This document shows positions 9,446 to 18,523 of a stretch of 64,000 bases of DNA, piece by piece. Made by a program: the position numbers and the translations under genes. The notes beneath the pieces are model-generated. The model made no database searches. It was given only the letters and a program-made list of their open reading frames with translations, and was not told the origin of the DNA. The stretch is from Pseudomonas denitrificans (nom. rej.). Lineage in GTDB: Bacteria > Pseudomonadota > Gammaproteobacteria > Pseudomonadales > Pseudomonadaceae. The DNA is taken from positions 4,750,501 through 4,814,500 of the forward strand of contig NZ_CP043626.1 in NCBI RefSeq assembly GCF_008807415.1, read 5' to 3'. Each line of letters begins with the position of its first letter. The stretch's first letter is position 1.

Positions 9446-9907
9446 TCAATCCATCGCAAAGCCGTGCTGACGCCAGGCTTCATAGACAGTCACGGCCACG
9501 GTGTTGGACAGGTTCAGGCTGCGGCAACCGGGGCGCATCGGCAGGCGCACGCGCTGTTCCGGTGGCAGGGCGTCGCGCACTTCTTCCGGCAGGCCACGGC
9601 TTTCCGGGCCGAACAGGAAAGCGTCGCCACGCTCATAGGCCACTTCGTGGAACGGCTGCGAACCCTTGGTGGTGAACGCGAACAGGCGCGGCTGGCCGAG
9701 CTGCTCCAGGCACTCTTCCAGGCTCGCATAGCGGCGCACGCTGGCGTATTCGTGGTAATCCAGTCCGGCGCGACGCAGACGCTTGTCGTCCAGCTCGAAG
9801 CCCAGCGGCTCGATCAGGTGCAGGCTGCAACCCGCGTTGGCGCACAGCCTGATAATGTTGCCGGTGTTTGGGGGGATTTCCGGTTGAAAAAGGATTACGT
9901 GGAACAT
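9446..9907 (-). CDS. trmL: tRNA (cytidine(34)-2'-O)-methyltransferase TrmL
   Basis: SPOUT-class methyltransferase that 2'-O-methylates the wobble nucleotide of leucine tRNAs, using SAM. The 153-residue protein starts at 9907 (MFHVILFQPEIPPNTGNIIR) and shows the knot motifs NTGNIIRLCAN near the N-terminus, FGPESRGLP in the middle and LPMRPGCRSLNLSNTVAV near the C-terminus. Length and motifs are typical of TrmL (YibK). It is divergent from the small membrane-anchored gene that follows. Confidence is high. Confidence 0.95.
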   Translation of the reverse strand: MFHVILFQPEIPPNTGNIIRLCANAGCSLHLIEPLGFELDDKRLRRAGLDYHEYASVRRYASLEECLEQLGQPRLFAFTTKGSQPFHEVAYERGDAFLFGPESRGLPEEVRDALPPEQRVRLPMRPGCRSLNLSNTVAVTVYEAWRQHGFAMD

Positions 9908-9959
9908 GCAGCGCTCCGAGCCTGAGAACGGCGGGCATTCTACCCCCGCCAAGGAGCAA

Positions 9960-10358
9960 ATGCGGCCCAGGCCCTGGTTGAAGGTGCTGGTTTCGCTGTG
10001 CGTGCTCGGCCTGCTGCTGGGCCTGATGCTTGGCCGGCTGGTGAATCCGCCACACGAGGGGCCCCCGCAGATCCTTGCGGTAGAGCCTTCTGCCGATGGA
10101 TTGGTAGTCACTCTGGACGCGCAGCCCGCCGTTCGCGCCGGCCATCTGGACGGCGCCCTGGCCGTGCAGATCGATGCCAGCGGCGACGCGCAGCAGGGCC
10201 AGTTGCGGATCGGCGATGCGCCGGTGCGCTGGAAGCTGGAGCCAAGGGGGCGAGGGGTTCTGCTGACGCTGCTGTCGACCCGGCGCCTGCAGGGCAACTG
10301 GGACAGCGCCGAGGTCGGGGGCCGGTGGCACCTGACCATCAGCGCGCGGCCCGAATAA
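9960..10358 (+). CDS. Hypothetical membrane-anchored protein
   Basis: A 132-residue protein from the ATG at 9960, which has AAGGAG a few bases upstream. The same frame is open from an ATG at 9906 (150 residues), which would overlap the trmL start by two bases. It has one N-terminal hydrophobic helix (VLVSLCVLGLLLGLMLG) that should act as a signal anchor, then about 100 residues rich in beta-forming sequence, presumably periplasmic. I do not recognise a family. It is divergent from trmL. A block of hairpin repeats begins at its stop codon. Confidence 0.6.
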   Translation: MRPRPWLKVLVSLCVLGLLLGLMLGRLVNPPHEGPPQILAVEPSADGLVVTLDAQPAVRAGHLDGALAVQIDASGDAQQGQLRIGDAPVRWKLEPRGRGVLLTLLSTRRLQGNWDSAEVGGRWHLTISARPE

Positions 10359-10645
10359 AAGCGGGGTTTCCCGGCCTGCCTGGTCCGGGGCCCCGAAGCG
10401 GGAAGCGAACCCTCCGAAAGGAGGCTCGCGGGCATAAAAGAGGGGTTTACCCGGCCTGCCTGTACCAGGACCCCTAACGGGTGCGCGGCTCGCCTTAGCG
10501 CGCCTGCGGGCATAAAAAGGGGGCTTTCCCGGCCTGCCTGTACCAGGACCCCCGAACCGGCTGCGACGGCCACCGCTTCGGACGGCACGCTCGCAAGTTG
10601 TAAAAGAGGGGTTCCCCAGCCTGCCTGTACCGAGGCCCCTGAAAT
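10354..10645. repeat. Four tandem copies of a hairpin-forming repeat (about 78-88 bp period)
   Basis: Four units start near 10355, 10434, 10512 and 10600 with an ATAAAAG- or TAAAAG-like lead, then GGGG, the shared core CCGGCCTGCCTGTACCAGG, then CCCC. The GGGG and CCCC arms can pair around the core, and outer bases change together (AGGGG/CCCCT in units 2 and 4, GGGGG/CCCCC in unit 3). Spacer parts are more divergent but end in a similar CTCGCGGG or CTGCGGG. The first unit overlaps the stop codon of the preceding gene. Related pseudomonad palindromic repeats exist, but I do not recognise this one. Confidence 0.75.
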
Positions 10646-11003
10646 CGCTGTTATCAGGGGTACTGCAGAGGGCGTGCCAAGATTGCTCGCCGAGTATTCC
10701 GCCCCAGTCCCAAACCGCGCCCTGGCTGGCTGAAAGCCCCGTAACCAGGCGCTTCCAGGGATATCCACAAACGCTCGCAGCAGCGCACGCCGGCCTCTAA
10801 AACGGGGATTGCAGGGCCTCCCTGCCGCGCCGCCCGCTGCGCCCTGCTAGTGCGCATGCACCAAACTTGAACGCGCGGCCCTTACCCACAGCAACCCTGA
10901 GCAAATACTGGAACAGCCTGTGGATAAGCGTGCCTGAGCCAGGAGCCACGCAGCACGCGCAGACCTGATCAAAAATCGACCACCCCAAAATCGCAGGCAA
11001 AGA
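10646..11003. other. Intergenic region downstream of secB
   Basis: No supported gene. It holds an exact DnaA-box-like TGTGGATAA at 10919-10927 and a one-mismatch copy near 10761. Open frames on the minus strand are short and compositionally atypical. Confidence 0.45.
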
Positions 11004-11026
11004 AAAAGGCGCCCGAAGGCGCCTTT
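11004..11026 (-). terminator. Rho-independent terminator of the secB operon
   Basis: Read leftward: AAAGGCGCC-TTCG-GGCGCCTTT followed by more Ts, about 20 bp after the secB stop. Confidence 0.9.
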
Positions 11027-11044
11027 CTCGTTCGGCGTCAGTGC

Positions 11045-11527
11045 TTACTGGGCCGGGATCTCGCCGGATGCCTGCATGCGGGCGATTTCCTGCGCGTACA
11101 GCGCATCGAAGTTCACCGGGGACAGCATCAGCGCCGGGAACGAACCACGGACAACCAGGCTGTCCAGGGTTTCGCGGGCGTACGGGAAGAGGATGTTCGG
11201 GCAGAAGGCACCCAGGGTGTGGCTCATGCTGGACGCGTCCAGGCCCTTGATCAGGAAGATGCCAGCCTGCTGCACTTCAACGATGAAAGCGGTTTCCTCG
11301 TTGTTCTTCACGGTCACCGAAACGGTCAGGACCACTTCGTAGAAGTCGCCGTCCAGCTGCTTCTGACGGGTGTTGAGGTCCATGGCGATGCTCGGCTGCC
11401 ACTCCTGACGGAAGATTTCCGGAGCCTTGGGGGCCTCGAAGGAGAGGTCACGCACGTAGATGCGCTGCAGCGAGAACTGCGGGTTGTTGTCTTGTTCGGC
11501 TGCGCCGTTGCTGGCTTGTTCAGTCAT
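11045..11527 (-). CDS. secB: Protein-export chaperone SecB
   Basis: Homotetrameric cytoplasmic chaperone that holds preproteins unfolded and delivers them to SecA. The 160-residue protein has the family core [19 protein letters not shown] near the N-terminus and [24 protein letters not shown] and [17 protein letters not shown]. It is the last gene of a leftward set with the grx and rhodanese genes, the usual secB neighbourhood, and ends at a clear terminator. The low-complexity N-terminal tail ([15 protein letters not shown]) is common in pseudomonads. Confidence 0.97.
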   Translation of the reverse strand: MTEQASNGAAEQDNNPQFSLQRIYVRDLSFEAPKAPEIFRQEWQPSIAMDLNTRQKQLDGDFYEVVLTVSVTVKNNEETAFIVEVQQAGIFLIKGLDASSMSHTLGAFCPNILFPYARETLDSLVVRGSFPALMLSPVNFDALYAQEIARMQASGEIPAQ

Positions 11528-11564
11528 TTCGGGACCTTCTTGTGCATCGTTTCAGAATGAGGAA

Positions 11565-11819
11565 TTACGCCGAGAGCAGCGTATCCAGCTTGCCCGCGCG
11601 TTCCAGCGCGTAAAGATCGTCGCAGCCGCCGATGTGGGTTCCGTCGATCCAGATCTGCGGCACTGAAGTCCGACCCGCCTTGCTGGCCATCTCGGCGCGC
11701 ACGCCAGGCTTGCCGTCCACGGAGATTTCCTCGTAGGCGACGCCCTTCTTGTCCAGCAGGGCCTTGGCGCGGATGCAATAAGGGCACCACGCGCTGGTGT
11801 AGATCAAGGTCGACGACAT
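11565..11819 (-). CDS. grxC: Glutaredoxin 3 (GrxC)
   Basis: Small 84-residue thiol oxidoreductase that reduces protein disulfides and mixed disulfides with glutathione. The redox motif CPYC is at residues 12-15, with the cis-proline motif TSVPQIWIDG and the GGCDDL glutathione-binding turn. It starts one base before the rhodanese stop, so it is translationally coupled to that gene, and secB follows 37 bp downstream. Confidence 0.95.
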   Translation of the reverse strand: MSSTLIYTSAWCPYCIRAKALLDKKGVAYEEISVDGKPGVRAEMASKAGRTSVPQIWIDGTHIGGCDDLYALERAGKLDTLLSA

Positions 11820-11820
11820 C

Positions 11821-12243
11821 TCACTTCACCAGGGGCAGGTTGTCGCCACGCCAGCTGCCGATGCCGCCGGAGAGCTTGGCGGCGGTGTAGCCGGCCTTCT
11901 GCAGCACGCTGCACCAGGTGCCCGAATGCTGGCCCATGCCGTCGACCACGATGATGGTCTTGGCCTTGTGTTTGTCCAGCTCGCTCAGGCGCGCGTTCAG
12001 CTTGTCCGCCGGGATGTTCAGGGCGCCGACGATATGGCCGGTGGCGAACTCCTTGGTCGGGCGGATATCCAGCACCACGGCCTGCTCGGCGTTGACCATG
12101 GCGGTCAGCTCGCGGGTGGACAACGCGCGGCCGCCCTTGCGCATTTCGTGCAGGGCCAGCAGCACCAGCAGGATGACCAGGGCACCGACCAGCAGGTAGT
12201 GGTTGGTGGCGAATTCGATCAGACGAGGAAGAAACGAAGACAT
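11821..12243 (-). CDS. Rhodanese-like domain protein with membrane anchor
   Basis: A 140-residue protein starting at 12243 (MSSFLPRLIEFATNHYLLVG). It has one N-terminal transmembrane helix (YLLVGALVILLVLLALH) followed by a rhodanese domain (VVLDIRPTKEFATGHIVGALNIP). The active-site loop contains CSVLQKAGY after GQHSGTW. The expected activity is sulfur transfer at the inner membrane, but the loop spacing is not the classical CXXXXR of thiosulfate sulfurtransferases, so the substrate is unknown. It is the first gene of the rhodanese-grxC-secB operon, divergent from gpmI. Confidence 0.9.
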   Translation of the reverse strand: MSSFLPRLIEFATNHYLLVGALVILLVLLALHEMRKGGRALSTRELTAMVNAEQAVVLDIRPTKEFATGHIVGALNIPADKLNARLSELDKHKAKTIIVVDGMGQHSGTWCSVLQKAGYTAAKLSGGIGSWRGDNLPLVK

Positions 12244-12388
12244 GCGCAGGACATCCAGACGTAAAAATGCCGGCCAGTATACACGCGCGTATCTGACGGC
12301 TGAACCCTGCCAATCATGGCGTCTGTCGGCACCAACCGGTAAAATGTCGGTCCTTTTCTGACCCCTATTCTCGGAAAGAGCCGTACCT

Positions 12389-13924
12389 ATGACTGCAACG
12401 CGCAAACCGCTGGTCCTGATCATCCTGGACGGCTTCGGCCATAGCGATAGCCCTGAATTCAATGCCATCTACGCCGCGAAGAAGCCCAACTGGGACCGCC
12501 TGCTGGCCAGCCAGCCGAACGGCCTGATCTCCGGCTCGGGCATGGACGTCGGCCTGCCCGACGGCCAGATGGGAAATTCCGAGGTAGGCCACATGAACCT
12601 GGGCGCCGGCCGTGTCGTCTACCAGGATTTCACCCGCGTCACCAAGGCCATCCGCGACGGCGAGTTCTTCCAGAACCCGGTGCTGACCGGCGCCGTCGAC
12701 AAGGCAGCGGGTGCCGGCAAGGCCGTGCACATCCTCGGCCTGCTCTCCGATGGCGGCGTGCACAGCCACCAGGACCACCTGATCGCCATGGCCGAACTGG
12801 CCGCGCAGCGTGGCGCGCAGAAGATCTACCTGCACGCCTTCCTCGACGGCCGCGACACCCCGCCCAAGAGCGCCGAGCCTTCGCTGAAGCTGCTCGACGA
12901 CGCCTTCGCCCGCATCGGCAAGGGCCGCACCGCCAGCATCATCGGCCGCTACTTCGCCATGGACCGCGACAATCGCTGGGACCGTGTCGAAGCCGCCTAC
13001 AACCTGATCACCGACGGCACCGCCGAATTCACCGCCGACACCGCCGTGGGCGCGCTGAACGCCGCCTATGAGCGCGGCGAGAGCGACGAATTCGTCAAGG
13101 CCACGCGCATTGGCGAGCAGGTGCGTGTGGAAGACGGCGACGCCGTGGTCTTCATGAACTTCCGTGCCGACCGCGCCCGCGAACTGTCGCGCGCCTTCGT
13201 CGAGCCGGGCTTCAAGGAGTTCCCGCGCCAGCGCGAGCTGCACCTGGCGCAGTACGTGATGCTCACCCAGTACGCGGCAAGCATCCCGGCGCCCAGCGCG
13301 TTCAAGCCCGAATCCCTGGACAACGTCCTGGGCGAGTACCTGGCCAAGAACGGCAAGACCCAGCTGCGCATCGCCGAGACCGAAAAGTACGCCCACGTGA
13401 CCTTCTTCTTCTCCGGTGGCCGCGAAGAGCCGTTCGAAGGCGAAGAACGCATCCTCATCCCATCGCCCAAGGTCGCCACCTATGACCTGCAGCCGGAAAT
13501 GAGCGCGCCGGAAGTCACCGACCGGATCGTCGACGCCATCGAGAACCAGCGCTTCGACGTGATCATCGTCAACTACGCCAACGGCGACATGGTCGGCCAC
13601 ACCGGCGTGTTCGAGGCCGCGGTGAAAGCCGTCGAGTGCCTGGATACCTGCGTCGGTCGGATCGTCGAGGCGCTGGACAAGGTCGGCGGCGAAGCCCTGA
13701 TCACCGCCGATCACGGCAACGTCGAGCAGATGGAAGACGCGATGACCGGCCAAGCGCACACCGCGCACACCTGCGAGCCGGTGCCTTTCGTCTACGTCGG
13801 CAAGCGCAAGGTCAGCATCCGCGAGGGCGGCGTGCTCGCCGACGTGGCCCCGACCCTGCTGAATCTGATGGGTCTGGAACAGCCCAAAGAGATGACCGGC
13901 AAATCGATCGTCACCCTCCTTTAA
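12389..13924 (+). CDS. gpmI: 2,3-bisphosphoglycerate-independent phosphoglycerate mutase
   Basis: Manganese-dependent phosphoglycerate mutase that interconverts 3- and 2-phosphoglycerate in glycolysis and gluconeogenesis. It has 511 residues, the standard iPGM length. The alkaline-phosphatase-like metal motif is [10 protein letters not shown], the phosphoserine nucleophile is Ser64 in MGNSEVGH, and further metal motifs are [12 protein letters not shown] and [11 protein letters not shown]. The start at 12389 is preceded by GGAAAGAG. It is divergent from the rhodanese operon, and a terminator with a long T run follows the stop. Confidence 0.97.
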   Translation: MTATRKPLVLIILDGFGHSDSPEFNAIYAAKKPNWDRLLASQPNGLISGSGMDVGLPDGQMGNSEVGHMNLGAGRVVYQDFTRVTKAIRDGEFFQNPVLTGAVDKAAGAGKAVHILGLLSDGGVHSHQDHLIAMAELAAQRGAQKIYLHAFLDGRDTPPKSAEPSLKLLDDAFARIGKGRTASIIGRYFAMDRDNRWDRVEAAYNLITDGTAEFTADTAVGALNAAYERGESDEFVKATRIGEQVRVEDGDAVVFMNFRADRARELSRAFVEPGFKEFPRQRELHLAQYVMLTQYAASIPAPSAFKPESLDNVLGEYLAKNGKTQLRIAETEKYAHVTFFFSGGREEPFEGEERILIPSPKVATYDLQPEMSAPEVTDRIVDAIENQRFDVIIVNYANGDMVGHTGVFEAAVKAVECLDTCVGRIVEALDKVGGEALITADHGNVEQMEDAMTGQAHTAHTCEPVPFVYVGKRKVSIREGGVLADVAPTLLNLMGLEQPKEMTGKSIVTLL

Positions 13925-13972
13925 GGACGACGATTGGGCGGGAACGTGAGCCATCTCCCGCCGGTCAGAGCA

Positions 13973-14008
13973 AACGCCCCACGCCATGCGGCCTGGGGCG
14001 TTTTTTTT
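13973..14008 (+). terminator. Rho-independent terminator after gpmI
   Basis: AACGCCCC and GGGGCGTT arms followed by eight Ts, 48 bp after the gpmI stop. Downstream envC-like transcription may start separately or read through. Confidence 0.88.
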
Positions 14009-14062
14009 AGCGCCCGCCACGGGCATACTAGCCCGGTCCAGAATCCAGGTGCCCGCCGCCCA

Positions 14063-15352
14063 ATGCCCCGCGCCCTCCTCCCGCTGCTGCTGATCTGCCT
14101 CCTGAGCCCGCTCGCGGTCGTTGCCGACGAACGTGCCGACGCCCAACGTCAGCTGGAGCAGACGCAGAAAGACATCAATGAGCTGAAGAAGAACCTGAAG
14201 AACATCCAGGACGAAAAGTCCGGGGTGCAGAAGCAGCTCAAGTCCACCGAAACCCAGATGGGCGACCTGGAAAAGCAGATCAGACAGATCCAGGACGAGA
14301 TGAAGAAGAACGAGGAAGAGCTCCAGCGCCTCGATTCGGAGAAAAAAAAACTCCAGGGCGCACGCCTTGAGCAGCAGCGCCTGATCGCCATCCAGGCCCG
14401 CGCCGCCTACCAGAGCGGCCGCCAGGAATACCTCAAGCTGCTGCTGAACCAGGAACACCCCGAGAAGTTCAGCCGCACCCTCACCTACTACGACTACATC
14501 AACAAGGCGCGCCTGGAGCAGCTCTCGGCCTTCAACGAGACCCTGCGCCAGCTGAGCAACGTCGAACAGGAAATCACCTCGCAGAAGGACGAGCAGGTCG
14601 CCCAGCAGACCGCCCTCGAAGCCCGCCGCCAGGAGCTGGCCGACGCCCGCAAGGCGCGCCAGGAGACCCTGGCCAAGCTCAACAGCGACCTGAAGGACGG
14701 CAGCAGCAAGCTCAAGGACCGCGAGCAGAGCCAGGACGACCTGAACAAGGTCCTCAAGACCATCGAGGAAACCCTCGCCCGCCAGGCCCGCGAAGCCGAG
14801 GAAGCGCGCCAGCGCGCCCTGGCCGCCGAGCGCGAGCGGGTCAAGCGCGAGCAGGAGCTGGCCACGCGCGGCGAGAAGCCCGCAACGCCCTCCAGGCGCC
14901 CCGACTACAGCGGCCCGCTGGTTTCCAGCGGCTCAGGCTTCGGCGGCGCCTTCGCCGCCACCAAGGGCAAGCTGCCCTGGCCGGTGGATGGCCGCGTGCT
15001 GGCGCGCTACGGCAGCCCGCGCGGCGACGACCCCCGCGCCACCTGGGATGGCGTGCTGATCGGCGCCAACGCCGGCAGTACCGTGCGCGCCGTGCATGGC
15101 GGCCGCGTGGTGTTCGCCGACTGGCTGCGCGGCTCAGGCCTGCTGGTCATTCTCGACCACGGTGGTGGCTACCTCAGCCTTTATGGGCATAATCAAAGTC
15201 TTCTGAAGGACGCCGGCGATACCGTCAAAGCAGGCGATCCCATTGCAACCGTGGGAGCCAGCGGGGGTCAGAGTACCCCGGCGGTGTATTTTGCCATTCG
15301 CCATCAGGGCCGCCCGGCGGACCCTTCGACCTGGTGTCGCACGCAGGGATAA
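14063..15352 (+). CDS. Murein hydrolase activator, EnvC/LytM (M23 fold) family
   Basis: A 429-residue periplasmic protein. The ATG at 14063 opens a signal peptide (MPRALLPLLLICLLSPLAVV). A long coiled coil follows (about residues 25-290, rich in K, E, Q and R) and then a C-terminal LytM/M23 domain (about 310-425: GKLPWPVDGRVLARYGSPR through YLSLYGHNQSLL). The usual first zinc-ligand histidine is not seen (TWDGVLIGANAG) and only one His remains in LYGHNQ. This degenerate site fits EnvC-type activators of cell-division amidases rather than an active endopeptidase. It lies in an apparent operon with ctpA and the polysaccharide-deacetylase-like gene. Confidence 0.92.
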   Translation: MPRALLPLLLICLLSPLAVVADERADAQRQLEQTQKDINELKKNLKNIQDEKSGVQKQLKSTETQMGDLEKQIRQIQDEMKKNEEELQRLDSEKKKLQGARLEQQRLIAIQARAAYQSGRQEYLKLLLNQEHPEKFSRTLTYYDYINKARLEQLSAFNETLRQLSNVEQEITSQKDEQVAQQTALEARRQELADARKARQETLAKLNSDLKDGSSKLKDREQSQDDLNKVLKTIEETLARQAREAEEARQRALAAERERVKREQELATRGEKPATPSRRPDYSGPLVSSGSGFGGAFAATKGKLPWPVDGRVLARYGSPRGDDPRATWDGVLIGANAGSTVRAVHGGRVVFADWLRGSGLLVILDHGGGYLSLYGHNQSLLKDAGDTVKAGDPIATVGASGGQSTPAVYFAIRHQGRPADPSTWCRTQG

Positions 15353-15379
15353 GCGGCGATCACGCATTAGGAGCCAAAC

Positions 15380-16690
15380 ATGTCGCAAGCTTTCCGTCTC
15401 ACTACCCTGGCCCTGGCCTTGCTGCTCGGCGTCGGTGCGGTCCAGGCCGCCGACGCGCCGGCCGCATCCCCTGCGGCCAACGGCAAGGAGGCTCCGCTGC
15501 CGCTCGACGAGCTGCGCACCTTTGCCGAGGTCCTGGACCGGGTGAAGGCGGCTTACGTCGAACCGGTGGACGACAAGACGCTGCTGGAAAATGCCATCAA
15601 GGGCATGCTCAGCAACCTCGATCCGCACTCCGCCTACCTCGGCCCGGAAGAGTTCGCCGAACTGCAGGAAAGCACCAGCGGTGAATTCGGCGGCCTGGGC
15701 ATCGAGGTCGGCAGCGAGGATGGCTTCGTCAAGGTGATCTCGCCGATCGACGACACCCCCGCCGCCAACGCCGGCATCCAGCCGGGCGACCTGATCGTCA
15801 AGATCGACGGCAAGCCGACCAAGGGCCAGTCGATGAACGAGGCGGTGGACAGCATGCGCGGCAAGGCCGGCTCGCCCATCACCCTGACCATCGTGCGCGG
15901 CGGCGGCAAGCCGTTCGACGTCACCCTCAAGCGCGCCGTCATCAAGGTCAAGAGCGTGAAGAGCCAGCTGCTCGAGCCGGGCTACGGCTACCTGCGCATC
16001 ACCCAGTTCCAGGTGAACACCGGCGAGGAGACCGTCAAGGCGCTGTCCAAGCTGCGCAATGACAACAAGGGCAAGCTCAAGGGCATTGTGCTGGACCTGC
16101 GCAACAACCCCGGCGGCGTGCTGCAGTCCGCGGTGGAAGTGGCTGACGCCTTCCTCACCAAGGGCCTGATCGTCTACACCAAGGGCCGCATCCCGAACTC
16201 CGAGCTGCGCTTCTCCGCCGACCCGGCCGACCCGAGCGACGGCGTCCCGCTGGTGGTGCTGATCAACGGCGGCAGCGCCTCGGCGGCGGAGATCGTCGCC
16301 GGCGCCCTGCAGGACCAGAAGCGCGCGATCCTCATGGGTACCGACAGCTTCGGCAAGGGCTCGGTACAGACCGTGCTTCCGCTGAACAACGACCGCGCCC
16401 TGAAGCTCACCACCGCGCTGTACTACACCCCCAATGGCCGCTCCATCCAGGCCCAGGGCATCACCCCGGACATCGAGGTGGAACGCGCCAAGGTAACCCG
16501 CGAGAAGAGCGAATTCGACGGCTTCAAGGAAGCGGACCTGCAGGGCCACCTGGCCAATGGCAATGGCGGCCAGGACCGTCCGACCACTTCCGGCAAACCG
16601 CCGGTGGATCGCCCGCAGGATGGCGACTACCAGCTCAGCCAAGCCCTCAGCCTGCTGAAAGGACTCAGCGTCAGCCGCGGCAACAACTGA
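15380..16690 (+). CDS. ctpA: Carboxyl-terminal processing protease CtpA (S41 family)
   Basis: A 436-residue periplasmic serine protease with a signal peptide (ending near VQAADAP). A PDZ domain spans about 95-180 (GEFGGLGIEVGSEDGFVKV), followed by the S41 catalytic domain. The Ser-Lys dyad is visible as Ser301 in NGGSASAAEIVAG and Lys326 in FGKGSVQT, with normal 25-residue spacing. In P. aeruginosa, CtpA degrades peptidoglycan cross-link hydrolases together with a lipoprotein partner, so its placement after an EnvC-like gene fits envelope remodelling. It starts 27 bp after the preceding stop. Confidence 0.95.
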   Translation: MSQAFRLTTLALALLLGVGAVQAADAPAASPAANGKEAPLPLDELRTFAEVLDRVKAAYVEPVDDKTLLENAIKGMLSNLDPHSAYLGPEEFAELQESTSGEFGGLGIEVGSEDGFVKVISPIDDTPAANAGIQPGDLIVKIDGKPTKGQSMNEAVDSMRGKAGSPITLTIVRGGGKPFDVTLKRAVIKVKSVKSQLLEPGYGYLRITQFQVNTGEETVKALSKLRNDNKGKLKGIVLDLRNNPGGVLQSAVEVADAFLTKGLIVYTKGRIPNSELRFSADPADPSDGVPLVVLINGGSASAAEIVAGALQDQKRAILMGTDSFGKGSVQTVLPLNNDRALKLTTALYYTPNGRSIQAQGITPDIEVERAKVTREKSEFDGFKEADLQGHLANGNGGQDRPTTSGKPPVDRPQDGDYQLSQALSLLKGLSVSRGNN

Positions 16691-16693
16691 CCG

Positions 16694-17476
16694 ATGCGCC
16701 CGGCCCGGCTGCTTTTCGGCCTGTGCCTGGGCGCGCTGCTGTGCCTGCCGGTGGCTGCCGCGCCCCGGCCGGACGGCGGCAAGCCGCTGGTCAGCATCGT
16801 CATCGACGACCTCGGGCAGAACCTGGCGCGCGACCGCCAGGTGCTCGACATCTCCCCCGCCATCGCCCTGGCGATCATCCCCGATACACCCCACGCCGCC
16901 GAATTGGCACGCGAGGCGCACCAGCGCGGGCGCACCGTGATGCTGCACATGCCGATGGACCCGGCCGGCGGTGGTTACGCCTGGACCCCGGAACTGACCC
17001 AGGAAGAGCGCGCGCGCCGTCTCGACGCCGCACTGACGAAGGTGCCCTACGTGCAGGGTGTGAACAACCATGAAGGCAGCCGCATGACCGCCGACCGCCC
17101 GGCCATGGCCTGGCTGGCTGCTGAGCTGCAGCGCCGCCACCTGTTCCTGCTCGACAGCCGCACCAGCGCCGCCACCGTGGCTGCTGCCGAGGCACAGAAG
17201 ATCGGCCTCGCCAGCCTGTCGCGGGACGTTTTCCTCGACGACGATCCGAGCGAGGCGGCGGTGATGGAGCAGATGCAGCGCGGCCTGAAACTGGCGCGCA
17301 AGCAGGGCACTGTGGTGATGATCGGCCACCCGAAGCCGGCGACCCTGGCGGTGCTCAAGCGCGTGCTGCCGACCCTGAAGGCCCAGGGCTTCGAGCTGGT
17401 GCAGCCGTCGCTGATGATCGCCGAGCGCGGCAACCGCGCCATGGCGGGGCATGGGCAGAACGGGATTTACCGCTAG
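16694..17476 (+). CDS. Divergent polysaccharide deacetylase family protein (YibQ-like)
   Basis: A 260-residue exported protein with a short signal peptide (ending at VAAAPRP). The domain SIVIDDLGQNLARDRQ through MLHMPMDP, HEGSRMTADRP and VVMIGHPKPATL is that of the divergent polysaccharide deacetylase family. The Asp-Asp in IDDLG and the histidines in LHMPM and NNHEGS are the probable metal-site residues. It begins 3 bp after the ctpA stop, so the three envelope genes are one operon. The substrate is unknown. Confidence 0.9.
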   Translation: MRPARLLFGLCLGALLCLPVAAAPRPDGGKPLVSIVIDDLGQNLARDRQVLDISPAIALAIIPDTPHAAELAREAHQRGRTVMLHMPMDPAGGGYAWTPELTQEERARRLDAALTKVPYVQGVNNHEGSRMTADRPAMAWLAAELQRRHLFLLDSRTSAATVAAAEAQKIGLASLSRDVFLDDDPSEAAVMEQMQRGLKLARKQGTVVMIGHPKPATLAVLKRVLPTLKAQGFELVQPSLMIAERGNRAMAGHGQNGIYR

Positions 17477-17489
17477 ACGCGGGCTTTTC

Positions 17490-17580
17490 GTAGGAGCGAG
17501 GGGGACGCCTAGTTCTTGCTCGCGAACAGCCCCGGCACCGGAGTTTCCGAGAGCGGTTCGCGAGCAAGCTCGCTCCTACC
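17490..17580. repeat. REP/BIME-like inverted repeat pair
   Basis: GTAGGAGCGAG at 17490-17500 is mirrored by CTCGCTCCTAC near 17569-17579, with inner arms TTGCTCGCGAAC and GTTCGCGAGCAA. This is the common pseudomonad REP motif in opposed orientation between the convergent deacetylase and binding-protein genes. It can fold into a large cruciform or transcript-end hairpin. Confidence 0.85.
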
Positions 17581-17615
17581 AAGAGCAGTCAGGCCTGAGC
17601 GCCCGGTCTGCAGGC

Positions 17616-18371
17616 CTACAGATAGTTATTGGTCGCCTGCTCGATGAAGCCATCGGCGCGCATTTCGTCCAGCGCCTTCTGCAGCTTCGCCACCACCTCG
17701 TCCGGAGTGTCCTTGTTGATCGCCAGGTACAGCTGCGCCTCGTTGAAGCGCAACACGGTCTGCAGGCCGGACACGCCTTCCTGCTTGGCCAGGTAGCGAC
17801 CCACCGGGTCGGTGGTGGCCCACAGGTCGATCTCGCCGGTGGTCAGCTTCTTCACGTTTTCCTGGTCACGCAGCGCGTTGAGCACCGGGATGCCCTGGCT
17901 CTCCAGGTTCTGGCTGACGGCGTCGTTCTTGTAGGCGCCGAGCTTGTACTTGGCTGCGTCCTTGAGGTCCTTCACCTTGATCGAGCTTCCCGGCGGCGCG
18001 AGCAGGACCCAGTGGGTCTTGGCGATCGGCCCGACCCATTTGAACAGCGGCACGCGCTCAGGCGTGTAGGTGGTGGAGAACAGCCCGTAGTCGGGCTTGT
18101 CGAGGGCCAGCTTGTACAGGCGATCCCAGGGGAAACGCAGGCTCAGGCTGTACTGGATGCCGGCGCGCTTGAACATCTCGCGGACGATGTCGGCGCTGAT
18201 GCCGTCGATACCATCGTCACGGGCGAAGTTCTTGTCATCCACCGCCATGTTGAACGGCGGGAAGTTCTCGGTGAGCAGCACCATCTTGTAATCGGCGGGC
18301 AACTCGGCGCGGGCCGTGGCGGCCCCCAGCAACAGACCCAGGGTAAGGGTCTTGATCAGGACTTTCAGCAT
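17616..18371 (-). CDS. Periplasmic amino-acid-binding-like protein (SBP_bac_3), copy 1
   Basis: A 251-residue exported protein of the extracellular solute-binding family 3. The ATG at 18371 (MLKVLIKT) has GAGCGG at good spacing and matches the paralogue start; an upstream in-frame ATG at 18377 is less well placed. It has a signal peptide ending at TARAELP and the family body with LLTENFPPFNMA, FKRAGIQYSLSLRFPWDRLY, GEIDLWATTDPVG and LYLAINKDTPDEVV. No permease or ATPase is adjacent, so it may work with a remote transporter or be a sensor ligand-binder. It is clearly paralogous to the next gene upstream. Confidence 0.9.
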   Translation of the reverse strand: MLKVLIKTLTLGLLLGAATARAELPADYKMVLLTENFPPFNMAVDDKNFARDDGIDGISADIVREMFKRAGIQYSLSLRFPWDRLYKLALDKPDYGLFSTTYTPERVPLFKWVGPIAKTHWVLLAPPGSSIKVKDLKDAAKYKLGAYKNDAVSQNLESQGIPVLNALRDQENVKKLTTGEIDLWATTDPVGRYLAKQEGVSGLQTVLRFNEAQLYLAINKDTPDEVVAKLQKALDEMRADGFIEQATNNYL

Positions 18372-18494
18372 GGTCATACCGCTCGCTTGGTTATCGTTAT
18401 TGGGCTTGCGGCATCCCTGCAGGGGGGACGGAATACTTCGCTCGTCTGCCTTCCGTGGCAAAACCGGCGCCGAGGGATGTCGGCGCCAAACACG

Positions 18495-18519
18495 AAGGCC
18501 GGCGAGTGGCCGGCCTTCG
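18495..18519 (-). terminator. Strong hairpin after binding-protein copy 2 (possible terminator)
   Basis: GAAGGCCGGC and GCCGGCCTTC arms enclose a 5-nt loop directly after the stop of the gene ending at 18524. No T run follows in the leftward direction, so it may stabilise mRNA rather than terminate. Confidence 0.5.
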
Positions 18520-18523
18520 GGTG

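Noticed and set aside
10354..10645. CRISPR array
   Set aside because: The repeat period is about 78-88 bp, spacers are themselves related, and there are no cas genes nearby.
9160..11003. Replication origin from DnaA-like boxes
   Set aside because: Boxes are widely spaced, there is no AT-rich unwinding region and no dnaA, dnaN or rpmH genes nearby.
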